IMG/VR virus record: IMGVR_UViG_3300033571_028072
Coordinates: 1 to 53,080 of that record
Origin: a virus
Length of the DNA stretch: 53,080 bases
Direction: 5' to 3' (one strand)
The translations under genes and the position numbers were made by a program. Of this stretch, positions 23,892 to 34,161 are shown one piece after another. Every line of letters starts with the position of its first letter. Within the stretch, counting starts at the first letter, position 1. Under the pieces are notes generated by a model. It was not told the origin of the DNA and searched no databases. It saw only the letters and a list, made by a program, of their open reading frames with translations.

Positions 23892-26531
23892 ATGGCCTTA
23901 AGACAAGTTCTCCGTCAACAAACTGCTACTCAGAGAGGAATAGCACGTGAAGGTGTTCGAACGTCAGTTGTTTCTCGTATTGATAGAAGAACAGTTGATG
24001 ATAGAATAGTTTCAACTGCTACAATTCCTTTTATTCGTTCGCGATTTATTGCCTTTGTTGGCAGAAATTTTAAACCCAATACACGATTATATGCTTTCTT
24101 TGATGAAATACCTGTGAATTCGTATATAACACCTGCCTCCAATGTTGGTGTATCTAGTGTGTCTGGAAAGTTTGACTTTGAATCTTCAGCCGAACAATAT
24201 GCAGAAGAAAACGCTTTGGGTGCAAGACGTGTTGAAAATAATCACCAAAGCGCATTTAATAAAGGTGATATTGTTTTTGTTTCACAAAGAACAGGATATC
24301 CCACTGCTAATACATTAACTAATACTCCCGGCAGTGGTGTTTTGACGTATTATGGAGCAGGAAATGTAATGTATCTTACCAATATAAAAGGTACATTATT
24401 GCAAGGTGATATTGTTACTGGATCAATTTCAGGAGCATCGGCGACTCTAAGTGCAACTGTTACTGCGCCTCAAATGGGAACAAACATTTTAACAAATGCT
24501 ACAGGTGATATTGCTGGCACTTTTCTTATTCCTAACACTAGCTTTTTAAAGTTTAGAACAGGTGTTAGAGAATTAGTTTTCTCTGATGATCCTAACAATA
24601 ACAAGATTCTTGCAGAAACTCAAGGTCGTGTTAATTACAGTGCGGTCGGCACTTTACAAACAAGACAATCAACTATAGCAGCTGTTAGAAACGCCGAAGT
24701 TGTTCGTGAAGTTGTAAGAGAAACAGATACTGTTACTGACACTGCAGATAGAATTATTGCAGATACGGGTTGGTATGATCCGCTTGCACAAACATTCTTG
24801 ATTGATGTTAAAAACGGTTGCTTTTTAACTAAGGTTGATATTTTCTTTCAATCGAAAGATTCATCATTACCTGTCTCCTTAGAAATTCGTAACACTGTAA
24901 ACGGATATCCAGGTAAACGTGTTCTCCCTTTCTCAAAAGTAACCTTGAACCCAGAAGAAGTTACAACGTCTACAAATGCTTCAACTGCAACAACCTTTAC
25001 ATTTAAGAGTCCTGTTTATGTAGAGGAAAACGGAGAATATTGTATTGTTCTATATACTGATTCAATTAATTATAAAGTTTGGATTTCTGAATTGGGTCAA
25101 AATGAATTGGGTACAGACAGAAGAATTTCTCAACAGCCTTATGCAGGTGTTTTATTCAAATCACAAAACGCTTCTACATGGACAGCGGATCAACTTCAGG
25201 ATTTGAAATTCACTTTGTATAGAGCTGAGTTTGATACGTCAACGACTGGAAGATTTACAGTTGTCAATGAATCATTGCCTTTCCAAAGATTGCCTGTAAA
25301 TGCCTTGAAATTTAAAGGAAATTCAAACGTCGTTACTGTAATTCATCCATCTCACGGATTTACAAATGGGTCATCAGTTCAAATAACAGGATTTGATGGG
25401 GCTTACAATATCCCAGCAGGTAACGTTAACGCAACTCACACCGTTGGGAATGTTTTAATCGATTCATATACAATTACAGTAGGTAATATTGCTGATAGAT
25501 CTATATCTCACACTTCAAGTAATATAAGAGCAACACGTGATTTAGTATTTAGCGTATTACAACCTGTTATTGAATTTAGAAATTTCACAGGTACCGACGT
25601 TTCCTTTAGAGCAAATGTCACTCCCGGAAATGTAGCTACCGCAGCTAAAGAACTTTCAATACCTGTTCTGGCAAATGAAAATAATTATTTTGCTGCGCCT
25701 AAAGCAGTTAAGTCAACATTAAACGAAAACGCACCTTCTGGAGCGGCAAGAAAGTCTCTAGAAATCACTGCTACACTTTCTTCTACTCTTGAAAATTTAT
25801 CTCCTGTCATTGATATAAACAGAACATCTGCTATTGTTGTATCAAACAGAATAGACAATGTTACACAAGCTAATGTGTTGTTTGTTCATGACACTTCAAA
25901 TGTTTTAACTGCTAATTCGAATATTGCTCTTTCAGGTAATTTGATAACAACAAATAATCCGGTAGTAGCAAATATTCTTGGAACTCTACATGTAGGCAAA
26001 TCATTACAGATCAGCTCAAATGCGGGTGTTAACGCTAATGTAATTATTTCGCGTGTTACAAATGACGAAAGAGGTAACGCAAATGTAGAAGTATATTACA
26101 CATTCGCAACACAACCTGTGTCATCGAATGTCGTTACTTTAGTTCAAAGAGATTCGTTTGTTGACGAAAGAGCTTATTTGGGCGGCTCAGCGGCAGCAAA
26201 ATATGTTACTAAGCAAGTGACTTTAGAATATCCTTCGAAGTTCTTAAAAATTCTGTTTAGTTCAAATGTACCTCGTGAAGGTGAAATTGATGTTTATTAT
26301 AAGATTTTACCTCAAGGATCACAAAGACCTTTGGGACAAGAAAATTATATTCTAGCACAACCTTTATTCCCAATACAAAAGAGCGAGAATCCCAGAACAT
26401 TTTATGATGTGAATTATGAGATTGACGACTTGCCTTTGTTTACTGCAGTTACAGTTAAAATTGTATTTAGGTCTTCAAATAATGCTCAAGTTCCATCGAT
26501 CAAAGATCTAAGAATAATAGCATGCCCTTAA
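23892..26531 (+). CDS. Large virion structural protein, possible fibre connector
   Basis: 879 residues. It starts MALRQVLRQQTATQRGIAREGVRTSV and has a central domain GWYDPLAQTFLIDVKNGCFLTKVDIFFQSKDSSLPVSLEIR (about 296-336) that I associate with baseplate-associated proteins of marine T4-like phages. Strand modules are present at about 175-195 (LLQGDIVTGSISGASATL) and about 475-500 (VVTVIHPSHGFTNGSSVQITGFDG); the second resembles one in gp6. The start is preceded by AAAAGGAAAG. It overlaps a coiled-coil gene by 10 bases and the first giant fibre follows, so a role as baseplate-to-fibre connector (gp9/gp10-like position) is plausible but unproven. Confidence 0.75.
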   Translation: MALRQVLRQQTATQRGIAREGVRTSVVSRIDRRTVDDRIVSTATIPFIRSRFIAFVGRNFKPNTRLYAFFDEIPVNSYITPASNVGVSSVSGKFDFESSAEQYAEENALGARRVENNHQSAFNKGDIVFVSQRTGYPTANTLTNTPGSGVLTYYGAGNVMYLTNIKGTLLQGDIVTGSISGASATLSATVTAPQMGTNILTNATGDIAGTFLIPNTSFLKFRTGVRELVFSDDPNNNKILAETQGRVNYSAVGTLQTRQSTIAAVRNAEVVREVVRETDTVTDTADRIIADTGWYDPLAQTFLIDVKNGCFLTKVDIFFQSKDSSLPVSLEIRNTVNGYPGKRVLPFSKVTLNPEEVTTSTNASTATTFTFKSPVYVEENGEYCIVLYTDSINYKVWISELGQNELGTDRRISQQPYAGVLFKSQNASTWTADQLQDLKFTLYRAEFDTSTTGRFTVVNESLPFQRLPVNALKFKGNSNVVTVIHPSHGFTNGSSVQITGFDGAYNIPAGNVNATHTVGNVLIDSYTITVGNIADRSISHTSSNIRATRDLVFSVLQPVIEFRNFTGTDVSFRANVTPGNVATAAKELSIPVLANENNYFAAPKAVKSTLNENAPSGAARKSLEITATLSSTLENLSPVIDINRTSAIVVSNRIDNVTQANVLFVHDTSNVLTANSNIALSGNLITTNNPVVANILGTLHVGKSLQISSNAGVNANVIISRVTNDERGNANVEVYYTFATQPVSSNVVTLVQRDSFVDERAYLGGSAAAKYVTKQVTLEYPSKFLKILFSSNVPREGEIDVYYKILPQGSQRPLGQENYILAQPLFPIQKSENPRTFYDVNYEIDDLPLFTAVTVKIVFRSSNNAQVPSIKDLRIIACP

Positions 26532-26758
26532 AAAAAGTAAAAGATAACCCCAATCTGTTTCGAGATGCACATTCGAATGCTATCGTGAATCGAGACGTAA
26601 GGGGTTATCAAGACTATATTGCTAATAGAGATAGAATGAAAAGTCAAGAACAAGCAATGTTAAATAATAGTAAAGAAATTGAAAATCTCAAGAAAGATGT
26701 TTCTGAGATTAAGGATTTGTTACAAGTAATAGCTAATCGATTACAGGAAACGAAATGA
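26522..26758 (+). CDS. Small coiled-coil protein next to fibre gene
   Basis: 78 residues. Residues 1-30 are polar (LKKVKDNPNLFRDAHSNAIVNRD), and from about 40 to the end a coiled coil is predicted (LNNSKEIENLKKDVSEIKDLLQVIANRLQ). The gene overlaps the upstream structural gene by 10 bases and the fibre gene by 4 (ATGA), so it is translationally linked to both. A trimerising adaptor or fibre assembly helper is a reasonable inference. I do not recognise a named family. Confidence 0.75.
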   Translation: MPLKKVKDNPNLFRDAHSNAIVNRDVRGYQDYIANRDRMKSQEQAMLNNSKEIENLKKDVSEIKDLLQVIANRLQETK

Positions 26759-29700
26759 CAATTCAAGTAAATATCGTTGATACCATTGAAGAATGGCGTG
26801 TAAAAACAAATGAGATGGGAGTCAAGATTGCTGATCTTGACAACAACCTCTTTACTATCAACGTCATTGCTTCAGGTAATATAACCGTTAGTGGAAATCT
26901 TACATCCGGAGGCAATCTTGTTGTTTCTGGAAATGCATCCGTTGGAGGTAACATTTCGGGTTCCAGTAATCTGGTTATTGCCGGTTATAGTTCGGTTACG
27001 GGTAATATTTCAACAGCTTCCAATGTTATTGTTTCACGTGACGCTATTGTTACTGGTAATATTGTAACAAGTTCTAATGTTGTAGTAGCAAGAGATGCTA
27101 TTGTTACTGGTAATGTTTCTACAAGTGGTAATGTTGTTGTAACAAACGAAGCGCGTGTAACAGGAAACATATTTACAACATCAAATTTAATTGCATCAAA
27201 AGATTTAGTAGTTTCAGGTAATGGATTTATTACGGGTAACGTAGCCGCTGCAAATATTAATGCAACAATCAACTATAAAACATATGTTGCAAACAAACCC
27301 TCTATTAATGTAATTTTCAAAGGAAATATTCTCGGCGTAGCTAATTTGGCGTTAAGTAATGAAAATACAAACATTATTGATGTTTCTGCAAATGTAGCGG
27401 CTGATTCAGTTACATTAGGCACACACACTGTAGGCGATTATGTAAAAACTATTAGCGGAAGTGCAGGGAATATTACTGTTGGTACAGGCACAGGTGAAGG
27501 CTCTGTTCCTATTGTTGATCTTATAATGACCAATGTTGATCCCGGTGTCTATGGTAACGCCAATGCTGTTCCTAGAATAACTGTAACTAAAGATGGCAGA
27601 TTAACAAATGCAGGTAACCTATTAATTGATCGCAATTATGGGTTAACAACTAACAAACCATCAATTAATATACGGTTCACGGGTAATATAGTCGCAAATG
27701 CAAATCTAACATTATCAAATGAAGGTACAAATATTCTAACGGTGACAGATGGGAATGTTGGTGTCGATTCAGTTACATTAGGTACACACACTGTTGGTGA
27801 TTATGTAAAAACTGTTACAGGGACTTCTGGAAATATTACTGTTACTAGTGGGACAGGTGAAGGATCAACACCAACAATCGATCTTGCAATGACTAATGTT
27901 TCTCCTGGTGTTTATGGAAACGCTAATGCTGTACCTGAAATAATAGTAACAAAAGACGGTAGACTAGTAAATGCAGGTAATTTATTAATTAATAGGACTT
28001 ATGGGTTAACTGCAAACAAGCCTTCTGTAAACTTAAACTTTATTGGAGACGTAACTGGAAAAGCGAACGTCAACTTAAGCAATGAAAACACTAATGCATT
28101 AGATGTTACGTTAACAATTGCAGCCGACTCAATTGCACTAGGAACAGACACAACAGGAAATTATACTAATCGAGTTGTTGGTGGTACAGGTTTAACAGCT
28201 ACAGGTACAGCTGATGAAGGTAATGTTATAACAGTAGGATTAGCAACTGTTGCAGGACTAACTGTTGGAACATATGGGAATGCTAATGCAGTATCACAGG
28301 TAACTGTTGACTCCACAGGTAGAGTAACATCAGCAGCTAACTTGTTAATTGATAGAAATTATGGGTTAACTGCAAACAAACCATCAGTTAACTTGAAATT
28401 TACAGGTGATGTTACTGGTACAGCTAATATAAATTTAGCAAATGAAAATACTAATGCATTAGATGTGACAATGACAATTGCTGCAGATTCAATTGCACTA
28501 GGAACAGATACAACAGGTAATTATACTGATAGGGTTGTTGGTGGTACAGGTATTACTGCTACAGGTTCAATTAATGAAGGCAATGTTATAACTGTTGGCT
28601 TAGCAACTGTTGCAGGCTTGACAACAGGAACATATGGGAATGCTAATGCAGTATCACAGGTAACTGTTGACTCAACAGGTAGAGTAACAAGTGCAAGCAA
28701 CCTATTAATTGATCGCAATTATGGGTTAATAACCAACAAACCAGCAATTAACGTTAGATTCGTAGGTAACATTATAGGCAATGCCAATTTAACATTGTCA
28801 AATGAAAATACAAATAACTTTCAGATTTCTGCTAATCTGAATAATGTATTCACGGGTACCCCAGGGCAGACATATGGGTCAGATACAAAGGCCATATCAA
28901 TAAAAATTGACCCTTCAGGTAGAATAGAAACTATTTCAGAAGCTACTATATCTATAGCACCTCAATTAGGAAACTATGTAAAAGAAGTTGGCGGAAGTGC
29001 TAACATAGTTGTGACCAACGGATCGGGTCAAGGATTACTCGCAAACGTTGATTTAACGATGACCAATGTTGATCCCGGTGTCTATGGTAACGCCAATGCT
29101 GTTCCACAAATAACTGTAACTAGAGATGGTAGATTAGTAAATGCAAGTAACCTATTAATTGATAGAAATTATGGGTTAACTGCAAACAAACCATCAGTAA
29201 ACTTGAAATTTACAGGTGATGTAACAGGAACAGCTAATCTAAACCTTTCTAATCAAAACACCAATTTATTAGATGTAACATTAACTGTTGCTGCTGACTC
29301 AGTTGCACTAGGTACAGATACAACGGGTAACTACGTAAAATCTATTGCAGGTGCAAGTAGTAGTGCCAATATTGTTGTACAAAATGGTAGTATGGAGGGT
29401 GGTGATGCAACAGTTGATTTAGTTGCAACTGCAGTTTCTCCAGGAACATATGGTAATGGCACATGTGTCGGTACATTCACCGTTGATAAAACAGGTAGAT
29501 TAACAAATGCAAGTAATACAGCAATTACATTTCCCACAGTAACTCAACAATTTGGCAAAACTAACGAAACAATTTTCTCCTGTACACAAACCTCAGTCGG
29601 AAGTTTAAGTACCTCAAATCCAAACTTTATTGTTGGTCCTGGTTCAGGATTTGCCATAACATCAGGGGGATTTAACACAATCCTTGGTGCTTGTGCAGGC

Positions 29701-32058
29701 AATTTAATTACCTCTGGCAGTAGAAATTTCCTTGTCGGAACATGTGCAGGAGGAAACATTGCAACAGGTAATGATAATATTATCTTTGGATGTGTCACAG
29801 GAAATGTGGGATTAACTGCTTCTACTAGTAACGTTATTATTATGGCTACGGGGGGAGTACCGAGACTTGAAATAGATTCAACCCGTAACAATATATTTGC
29901 AGGGACATGTGCAGGATTTTTTAATACAACAGGTGCATGTAACATCTTTATAGGCCATCTAGCTGGGATATGTAATACTATAGGCGCTGTAAATATTTTT
30001 ATGGGGGAAAACGCCGGAGCGTGTAATTCTACAGGTTGTTGCAATAACTTCTTTGGTCGTTATGCAGGTCTTTGTAACTCTGCAGGTAGTTGTAATAACT
30101 TCTTTGGGGGAGCAGCAGGTCGTAGTAATTCTACAGGTAGTTGCAATAACTTCTTTGGGCATCGCGTTGGGTTTTTGAATACAACAGGCAATAATAATGT
30201 TTTCTTAGGAACATATGCGGGATACAATAACACAACGGGTAGCGAAAATGTATTTTTAGGTTGTTATGCGGGGCGCTGTAATCGTCCGGGATGTAGAAAT
30301 CTTTATTTAGGAGTGTGTGCAGGAGGTAATGTAACAACAGGTAATGATAATATTATCTTTGGGTGTTTAACTTCTTGCGTGGGATTAACTGATGCTACCA
30401 GTAACGTCATTATTATGGCTACTGGTGGTGTGCAGCAACTTAAACTTGACTCTGCTAAAAGAAATATTATACTAGGGCAATATGCTGGAGCGTGTCTTGG
30501 TGGAGCATCAGCAGATCATAACTTCTTTGCAGGACAATGTACAGGATTTAGTACTACTAATGGCAGATATAACACTTTTATTGGAAGATTTGCAGGTCTT
30601 TGTAATACTACGGGAATAGGCAACAATTTCTTTGGAAGATTTGCAGGTCGGTACAACACCTCAGGATGTAATAACTTTTTTGGAGGTGTTAGTGCGGGCA
30701 CCTGTAATACAACTGGTTGTAATAATACGGCTTTAGGTCTATCTGCTTTCTTTTTTAATACCATAGGATCCGATAATATTAGTATAGGTTGTGGAGCGGG
30801 AACTTGTAATCTTTCAGGTTGTAAAAATATATACTTAGGTTGGCGCTCTGGGGGGAATGTGACAACCGGTAATGATAACATTATGTTTGGAAATCTAACC
30901 TCTAACGCAGGATTAACTGATTCTACAAGTAACGTCATTATTATAGCCACTGGGGGTATTCAAAGATTTGAAATAGATTCAAACTGTAATAATATATTTG
31001 CCGGAACATGTGCAGGTAGTCTAGCAAGAGGTTGTCACAACATCGCTGCGGGTTTTTGTGCTCTTGGAGTACAAACTACTTCATGTTATAATACAGCATT
31101 TGGGTATTTAGCGGGTCAATGTATTACAACCGGAACATGTAACATGTTATTCGGGACATGTGCAGGCCAACGTATTACAACGGGCAGCAACAATACTTTG
31201 TTCGGACATGCTGCAGGTACTAGCATGACAACAGGGGTTAATAATACATTTATTGGCATGGGTGCAGGTGCTGATAATCTCATCGGATCTAGGAATGTTG
31301 CATTAGGTTATTTCACCGCACAATACTCACAGTCAGCGGGTGATAATATCAGTATAGGCACTTACGCGGGTAGGTATACTGAAGGTTGTAAAAATATCAT
31401 GATAGGTGAATCTACGGGTGTCTATGCTTGTATATCACCTGCACCAAATAATAACATCGGGTTAGGCAGCGGAACTTTTCATGGAATTGGGCTTTATGAT
31501 GTTGACCAAACCGTTTTCGGTTGTAACCCTCCCTTTGGTTTGAGCGGATGTGAAAATATAGCTATGGGTCATAGAGCTGGAGCATTCTTAACAACAGGAA
31601 ATAATAATATTTTCATTGGATGTTGTACAGGTTCTAGCACCGGTGGATTAGGAAAACTAACAGGAACATCTAATAGAATTCTTTTAGGAAATTCTTCACA
31701 TAATTGTGCATGTATTCAAATTGCGTGGACAGTAGCCTCTGACATTCGTGACAAATGCATATTCGGACCTGTTCCTCATGGTAAAAATTTCCTTAATGCC
31801 ATCAATCCAATAACATACTCCTTTAAAAATCGTGAAACAAATGAACTCACTGAAACAAAGAAACGTTATGGATTTAGTGCACAGGAAGTTTTAGCTGCAG
31901 AGGGCGACAATCCGATTATTGTTGGATCAGATACGCCTGATAAGTTAGGATTGACACATGAATATATTATACCTATCCTTGTAAATGCCGTGAAGGAACT
32001 TACACAGGATGTTGAAGAACTAAGAGCCGAAATAGCAGAACTTAAAAAGAGAGTATAA
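26755..32058 (+). CDS. Giant tail fibre with Cys-rich repeats and S74 chaperone
   Basis: 1767 residues. Order: a short attachment segment (TIQVNIVDTIEEWRVKTNEMGVKIADL); hexapeptide-like strands at about 40-165 (SGNxxVxGNI and SNVVVxRDAIVTGN); six modules at about 180-930, each with KPSVNLKFTGDVTG and GTDTTGNY elements; a long array of 17-residue AGxxNTTGxxNxFxGxx repeats at about 965-1640; then the peptidase S74 domain from about 1660 (SDIRDKCIFGP, ITYSFKNRETNE, KRYGFSAQEV) ending in a coiled coil (VEELRAEIAELKKRV). S74 domains fold and trimerise beta-rich fibres and then cut themselves off. The array resembles trimeric adhesin heads but is unusually rich in Cys. It probably binds the host surface. 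Confidence 0.88.
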   Translation: MTIQVNIVDTIEEWRVKTNEMGVKIADLDNNLFTINVIASGNITVSGNLTSGGNLVVSGNASVGGNISGSSNLVIAGYSSVTGNISTASNVIVSRDAIVTGNIVTSSNVVVARDAIVTGNVSTSGNVVVTNEARVTGNIFTTSNLIASKDLVVSGNGFITGNVAAANINATINYKTYVANKPSINVIFKGNILGVANLALSNENTNIIDVSANVAADSVTLGTHTVGDYVKTISGSAGNITVGTGTGEGSVPIVDLIMTNVDPGVYGNANAVPRITVTKDGRLTNAGNLLIDRNYGLTTNKPSINIRFTGNIVANANLTLSNEGTNILTVTDGNVGVDSVTLGTHTVGDYVKTVTGTSGNITVTSGTGEGSTPTIDLAMTNVSPGVYGNANAVPEIIVTKDGRLVNAGNLLINRTYGLTANKPSVNLNFIGDVTGKANVNLSNENTNALDVTLTIAADSIALGTDTTGNYTNRVVGGTGLTATGTADEGNVITVGLATVAGLTVGTYGNANAVSQVTVDSTGRVTSAANLLIDRNYGLTANKPSVNLKFTGDVTGTANINLANENTNALDVTMTIAADSIALGTDTTGNYTDRVVGGTGITATGSINEGNVITVGLATVAGLTTGTYGNANAVSQVTVDSTGRVTSASNLLIDRNYGLITNKPAINVRFVGNIIGNANLTLSNENTNNFQISANLNNVFTGTPGQTYGSDTKAISIKIDPSGRIETISEATISIAPQLGNYVKEVGGSANIVVTNGSGQGLLANVDLTMTNVDPGVYGNANAVPQITVTRDGRLVNASNLLIDRNYGLTANKPSVNLKFTGDVTGTANLNLSNQNTNLLDVTLTVAADSVALGTDTTGNYVKSIAGASSSANIVVQNGSMEGGDATVDLVATAVSPGTYGNGTCVGTFTVDKTGRLTNASNTAITFPTVTQQFGKTNETIFSCTQTSVGSLSTSNPNFIVGPGSGFAITSGGFNTILGACAGNLITSGSRNFLVGTCAGGNIATGNDNIIFGCVTGNVGLTASTSNVIIMATGGVPRLEIDSTRNNIFAGTCAGFFNTTGACNIFIGHLAGICNTIGAVNIFMGENAGACNSTGCCNNFFGRYAGLCNSAGSCNNFFGGAAGRSNSTGSCNNFFGHRVGFLNTTGNNNVFLGTYAGYNNTTGSENVFLGCYAGRCNRPGCRNLYLGVCAGGNVTTGNDNIIFGCLTSCVGLTDATSNVIIMATGGVQQLKLDSAKRNIILGQYAGACLGGASADHNFFAGQCTGFSTTNGRYNTFIGRFAGLCNTTGIGNNFFGRFAGRYNTSGCNNFFGGVSAGTCNTTGCNNTALGLSAFFFNTIGSDNISIGCGAGTCNLSGCKNIYLGWRSGGNVTTGNDNIMFGNLTSNAGLTDSTSNVIIIATGGIQRFEIDSNCNNIFAGTCAGSLARGCHNIAAGFCALGVQTTSCYNTAFGYLAGQCITTGTCNMLFGTCAGQRITTGSNNTLFGHAAGTSMTTGVNNTFIGMGAGADNLIGSRNVALGYFTAQYSQSAGDNISIGTYAGRYTEGCKNIMIGESTGVYACISPAPNNNIGLGSGTFHGIGLYDVDQTVFGCNPPFGLSGCENIAMGHRAGAFLTTGNNNIFIGCCTGSSTGGLGKLTGTSNRILLGNSSHNCACIQIAWTVASDIRDKCIFGPVPHGKNFLNAINPITYSFKNRETNELTETKKRYGFSAQEVLAAEGDNPIIVGSDTPDKLGLTHEYIIPILVNAVKELTQDVEELRAEIAELKKRV
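27290..29540 (+). repeat. Six tandem ~360-bp modules in the first fibre
   Basis: The AACAAACC-type segment encoding NKP recurs at 27292, 27652, 28015, 28375, 28735 and 29185, with spacings of 360, 363, 360, 360 and 450 bases. Some stretches are nearly identical at DNA level, for example around 28276 and 28636, and around 28346 and 29161. Unequal recombination among them would change fibre length. Confidence 0.85.
29650..31690 (+). repeat. 51-bp (17-residue) Cys-rich repeat array, first fibre
   Basis: The repeat is A-G-x-x-N-T-T-G-x-x-N-x-F-x-G-x-x. For example, AGYNNTTGSENVFLGCY is exactly 17 residues and is followed by AGRCNRPGCRNLYLGVC. Cysteine is frequent at repeat positions 4, 9-10 and 16-17. 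Three interruptions of the type GNDNIIFGxxTxxxGLTxxTSNVIIMATGGVxxxxxDS divide the array into blocks. Confidence 0.85.
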
Positions 32059-32390
32059 TGGGAACCGTAACGAATCTCTACATCGACCAAGGTACAACGT
32101 ACAATGCGATTGTACAGGTCTTTGATGATGATGACAATCCTTTTAATTTGACAGGATATAGAGCAAACGCACAAATTCGAAAGAATTATGCAGCTTCAAC
32201 TGTATCAGCTGAGTTCACTGCAAACGTTCTTTCTGTTTCAAACGGCACAATATCATTATCTTTGACTCCATCACAAACAGCGAATCTTAAATATGGTAGA
32301 TATGTTTATGATGTTGAGATCACTAGTAATACCAACATTTTAAGACCTATTGAAGGCATAGTCGTTGTTTATCCTCAAGTTACGAGGTAA
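32058..32390 (+). CDS. Small strand-rich structural protein
   Basis: 110 residues: MGTVTNLYIDQGTTYNAIVQVFDDDDNPFNLTGYRANAQIRK, then a VSNGTISLSLTPSQTANLKYGRYVYDVEIT segment and a terminal GIVVVYPQVTR. The pattern of an N-terminal extended strand, an acidic turn and a seven-strand sandwich resembles N-terminal domains of baseplate upper proteins and other phage fibre adaptors. Its start shares bases with the fibre stop (TAATG). A short adaptor of the fibre region is likely; no confident family name. Confidence 0.75.
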   Translation: MGTVTNLYIDQGTTYNAIVQVFDDDDNPFNLTGYRANAQIRKNYAASTVSAEFTANVLSVSNGTISLSLTPSQTANLKYGRYVYDVEITSNTNILRPIEGIVVVYPQVTR

Positions 32391-32392
32391 GT

Positions 32393-34150
32393 GTGAAGAT
32401 AAAAAAGGCGGTACTTCTTGTTTTAACAAATAAAACAAAGGGGTCTGTATTATCTTCTGAAGGTGTTTACGGGGTATTGAATCCCGTAAAACAAAAAGGT
32501 TTAATGCTTTCTGAAAATGAGTTAATATCTAACTTAAATCCTTTATTTCAAGATATTACAACATCAAACGATGCATTCACTACAATACTATTTTACAATC
32601 GTAGTATTGTTGGTGATTCAATTGATGAACTTGATGTTGTCAATCTTACATTCAATAAGCCCCTCTCTGACTCTACGACTTTCACTGATAGTATCATCAG
32701 ATCGCAAGGCAAAGGTCTAGTTGATAGTATTATCACAGGTGAAATATTCTCAAAATCAATTACAAAGAGATTGAGCGATGAAGGTATAGCTGTTGAGCGA
32801 TTCACCTTGTCTTTAAGCAAAACAGTAAGCGATGCCTCAGCAATTTCTGAAACGTTAAGCAAACTTATTACAAAAGTAAATGCAGATACAAGAAGTACAT
32901 CTGAATTTATAGCTTTACAAACAACAAAACCTTTATCCGATGTAAAAACATCTGCAGATTCAAGCACCGTTACCTTTGCAAAATCACTAAATGATATATC
33001 GCAACACATCGAACAAACTATCTTTAACTTCTCTAAGACATTAGCAGATCAAAACAGTTTAGTAGATACACCAGCAAAAAGTGTTAGTAAGATCGCACAA
33101 AGTCAATTTGAACAATCAGATACATCTAGTTTAAGTACAACTAAATTTCAAAGTGATTTGGTATCTTTAACAGATAGTGCAATCAATAACATTATAAAAG
33201 GCATTGCAGACGTTTCTGCAAACTTTGAATCTTTGTTTTTTGATGCCATCAAGATTCTAAGTGATGATTCTTTAAAGGCAGATACTCCACAAAAATCTTT
33301 AACTAAGATAACAGAAGATTTCTTCTCAACACTTGATAGTGTTGTTGCAACATTAATTAAAGAGCGTGCACTTACTGATTCGATTGCCTCAGCTGATGAT
33401 ATTGTCAGAGCATTTACAAAAGGTGTTGCAGAAATAGTTACATTTCCTGAAACTACGACCTTTTCAGTTATTAAATTATTACAAGATGCAAATAATCCTC
33501 TTGAACAGTTAACAAAACAAGTAGATAAAACACTTTCTGAGATTTCAACACAATTTGCGGATCAGTCGACACTTGCCTTTACAAAGGAACAAGTCGATAC
33601 ATTTACACAAGCTGATTCACAAATACTACAAACTATAAAAAGTATTTTAGATTCAAACCTATCAATAGATCAGTTAAACTTTTCAACGAATAAGCTACTT
33701 GTAGATGAAAATCAACCACTTTCATTAACTACTCTTGCTGCAATCAAAATTCTTCTTGATTCTAATTCTTTACAAGAGACTGTATCGCTTGAATTTGATA
33801 CAAGTTTTACTGATACAACTTCAAGTACAGATAGTCTAATCGCTCAAATCATATTAAGTGTACTTGTTTCTGATTCTGTATCATATGAAGATGCTGTTAC
33901 AGTAGTAGCTAACCTTATTCGTAACCTTTCAGATGATGTGTCGGTTCAAGAATCATTAGCACTTTATTTAAGTGCTATTCTAGAGAATCAAATTGTTCAA
34001 CTATTTGACACTATAAATATTTCGAAAACTAACTCTTTAAGTGATGAAGTTAATTCAGCGGCCCCAGGAAGTATTTTCCTGTATGACTATACAGACGACA
34101 TATCATACTTCGCAGATCAATATGTGGGAGTAATCTCTACAATAACCTAA
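32393..34150 (+). CDS. 18-residue repeat protein, probable fibre or whisker
   Basis: 585 residues starting at GTG 32393, 2 bases after the upstream stop. From about residue 130 to 470 it is a run of degenerate 18-residue repeats of the form K-x-L-x-D-x5-[DE]-x7, such as KSLNDISQHIEQTIFNFS and KGIADVSANFESLFFDAI. The regular spacing of Asp/Glu and hydrophobic residues suggests a repetitive solenoid or long rod. It has no Cys and no enzyme motif. It sits between two fibre genes, so it is probably a virion fibre. Similar Asp/Ser repeat proteins occur widely in marine phages, without a known function. Confidence 0.75.
   Translation: MKIKKAVLLVLTNKTKGSVLSSEGVYGVLNPVKQKGLMLSENELISNLNPLFQDITTSNDAFTTILFYNRSIVGDSIDELDVVNLTFNKPLSDSTTFTDSIIRSQGKGLVDSIITGEIFSKSITKRLSDEGIAVERFTLSLSKTVSDASAISETLSKLITKVNADTRSTSEFIALQTTKPLSDVKTSADSSTVTFAKSLNDISQHIEQTIFNFSKTLADQNSLVDTPAKSVSKIAQSQFEQSDTSSLSTTKFQSDLVSLTDSAINNIIKGIADVSANFESLFFDAIKILSDDSLKADTPQKSLTKITEDFFSTLDSVVATLIKERALTDSIASADDIVRAFTKGVAEIVTFPETTTFSVIKLLQDANNPLEQLTKQVDKTLSEISTQFADQSTLAFTKEQVDTFTQADSQILQTIKSILDSNLSIDQLNFSTNKLLVDENQPLSLTTLAAIKILLDSNSLQETVSLEFDTSFTDTTSSTDSLIAQIILSVLVSDSVSYEDAVTVVANLIRNLSDDVSVQESLALYLSAILENQIVQLFDTINISKTNSLSDEVNSAAPGSIFLYDYTDDISYFADQYVGVISTIT
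32780..33800 (+). repeat. 54-bp (18-residue) degenerate repeats
   Basis: Consecutive units starting with K (KPLSDVKTSADSSTVTFA, KSLNDISQHIEQTIFNFS, KTLADQNSLVDTPAKSVS and so on) are 18 residues apart, with a few of 17, 19 or 20. The DNA has diverged more than the protein period, so the array is old. Confidence 0.75.
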
Positions 34151-34161
34151 GGAAAATAAAA

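Noticed and set aside
29544-30950. Long minus-strand open frames opposite the Cys-rich array (for example 29544-30044 and 30516-30950)
   Set aside because: They mirror the 51-bp repeat period, consist of repeated Pro/Val/Leu strings and have no ribosome sites. They are by-products of the repeat codon composition.
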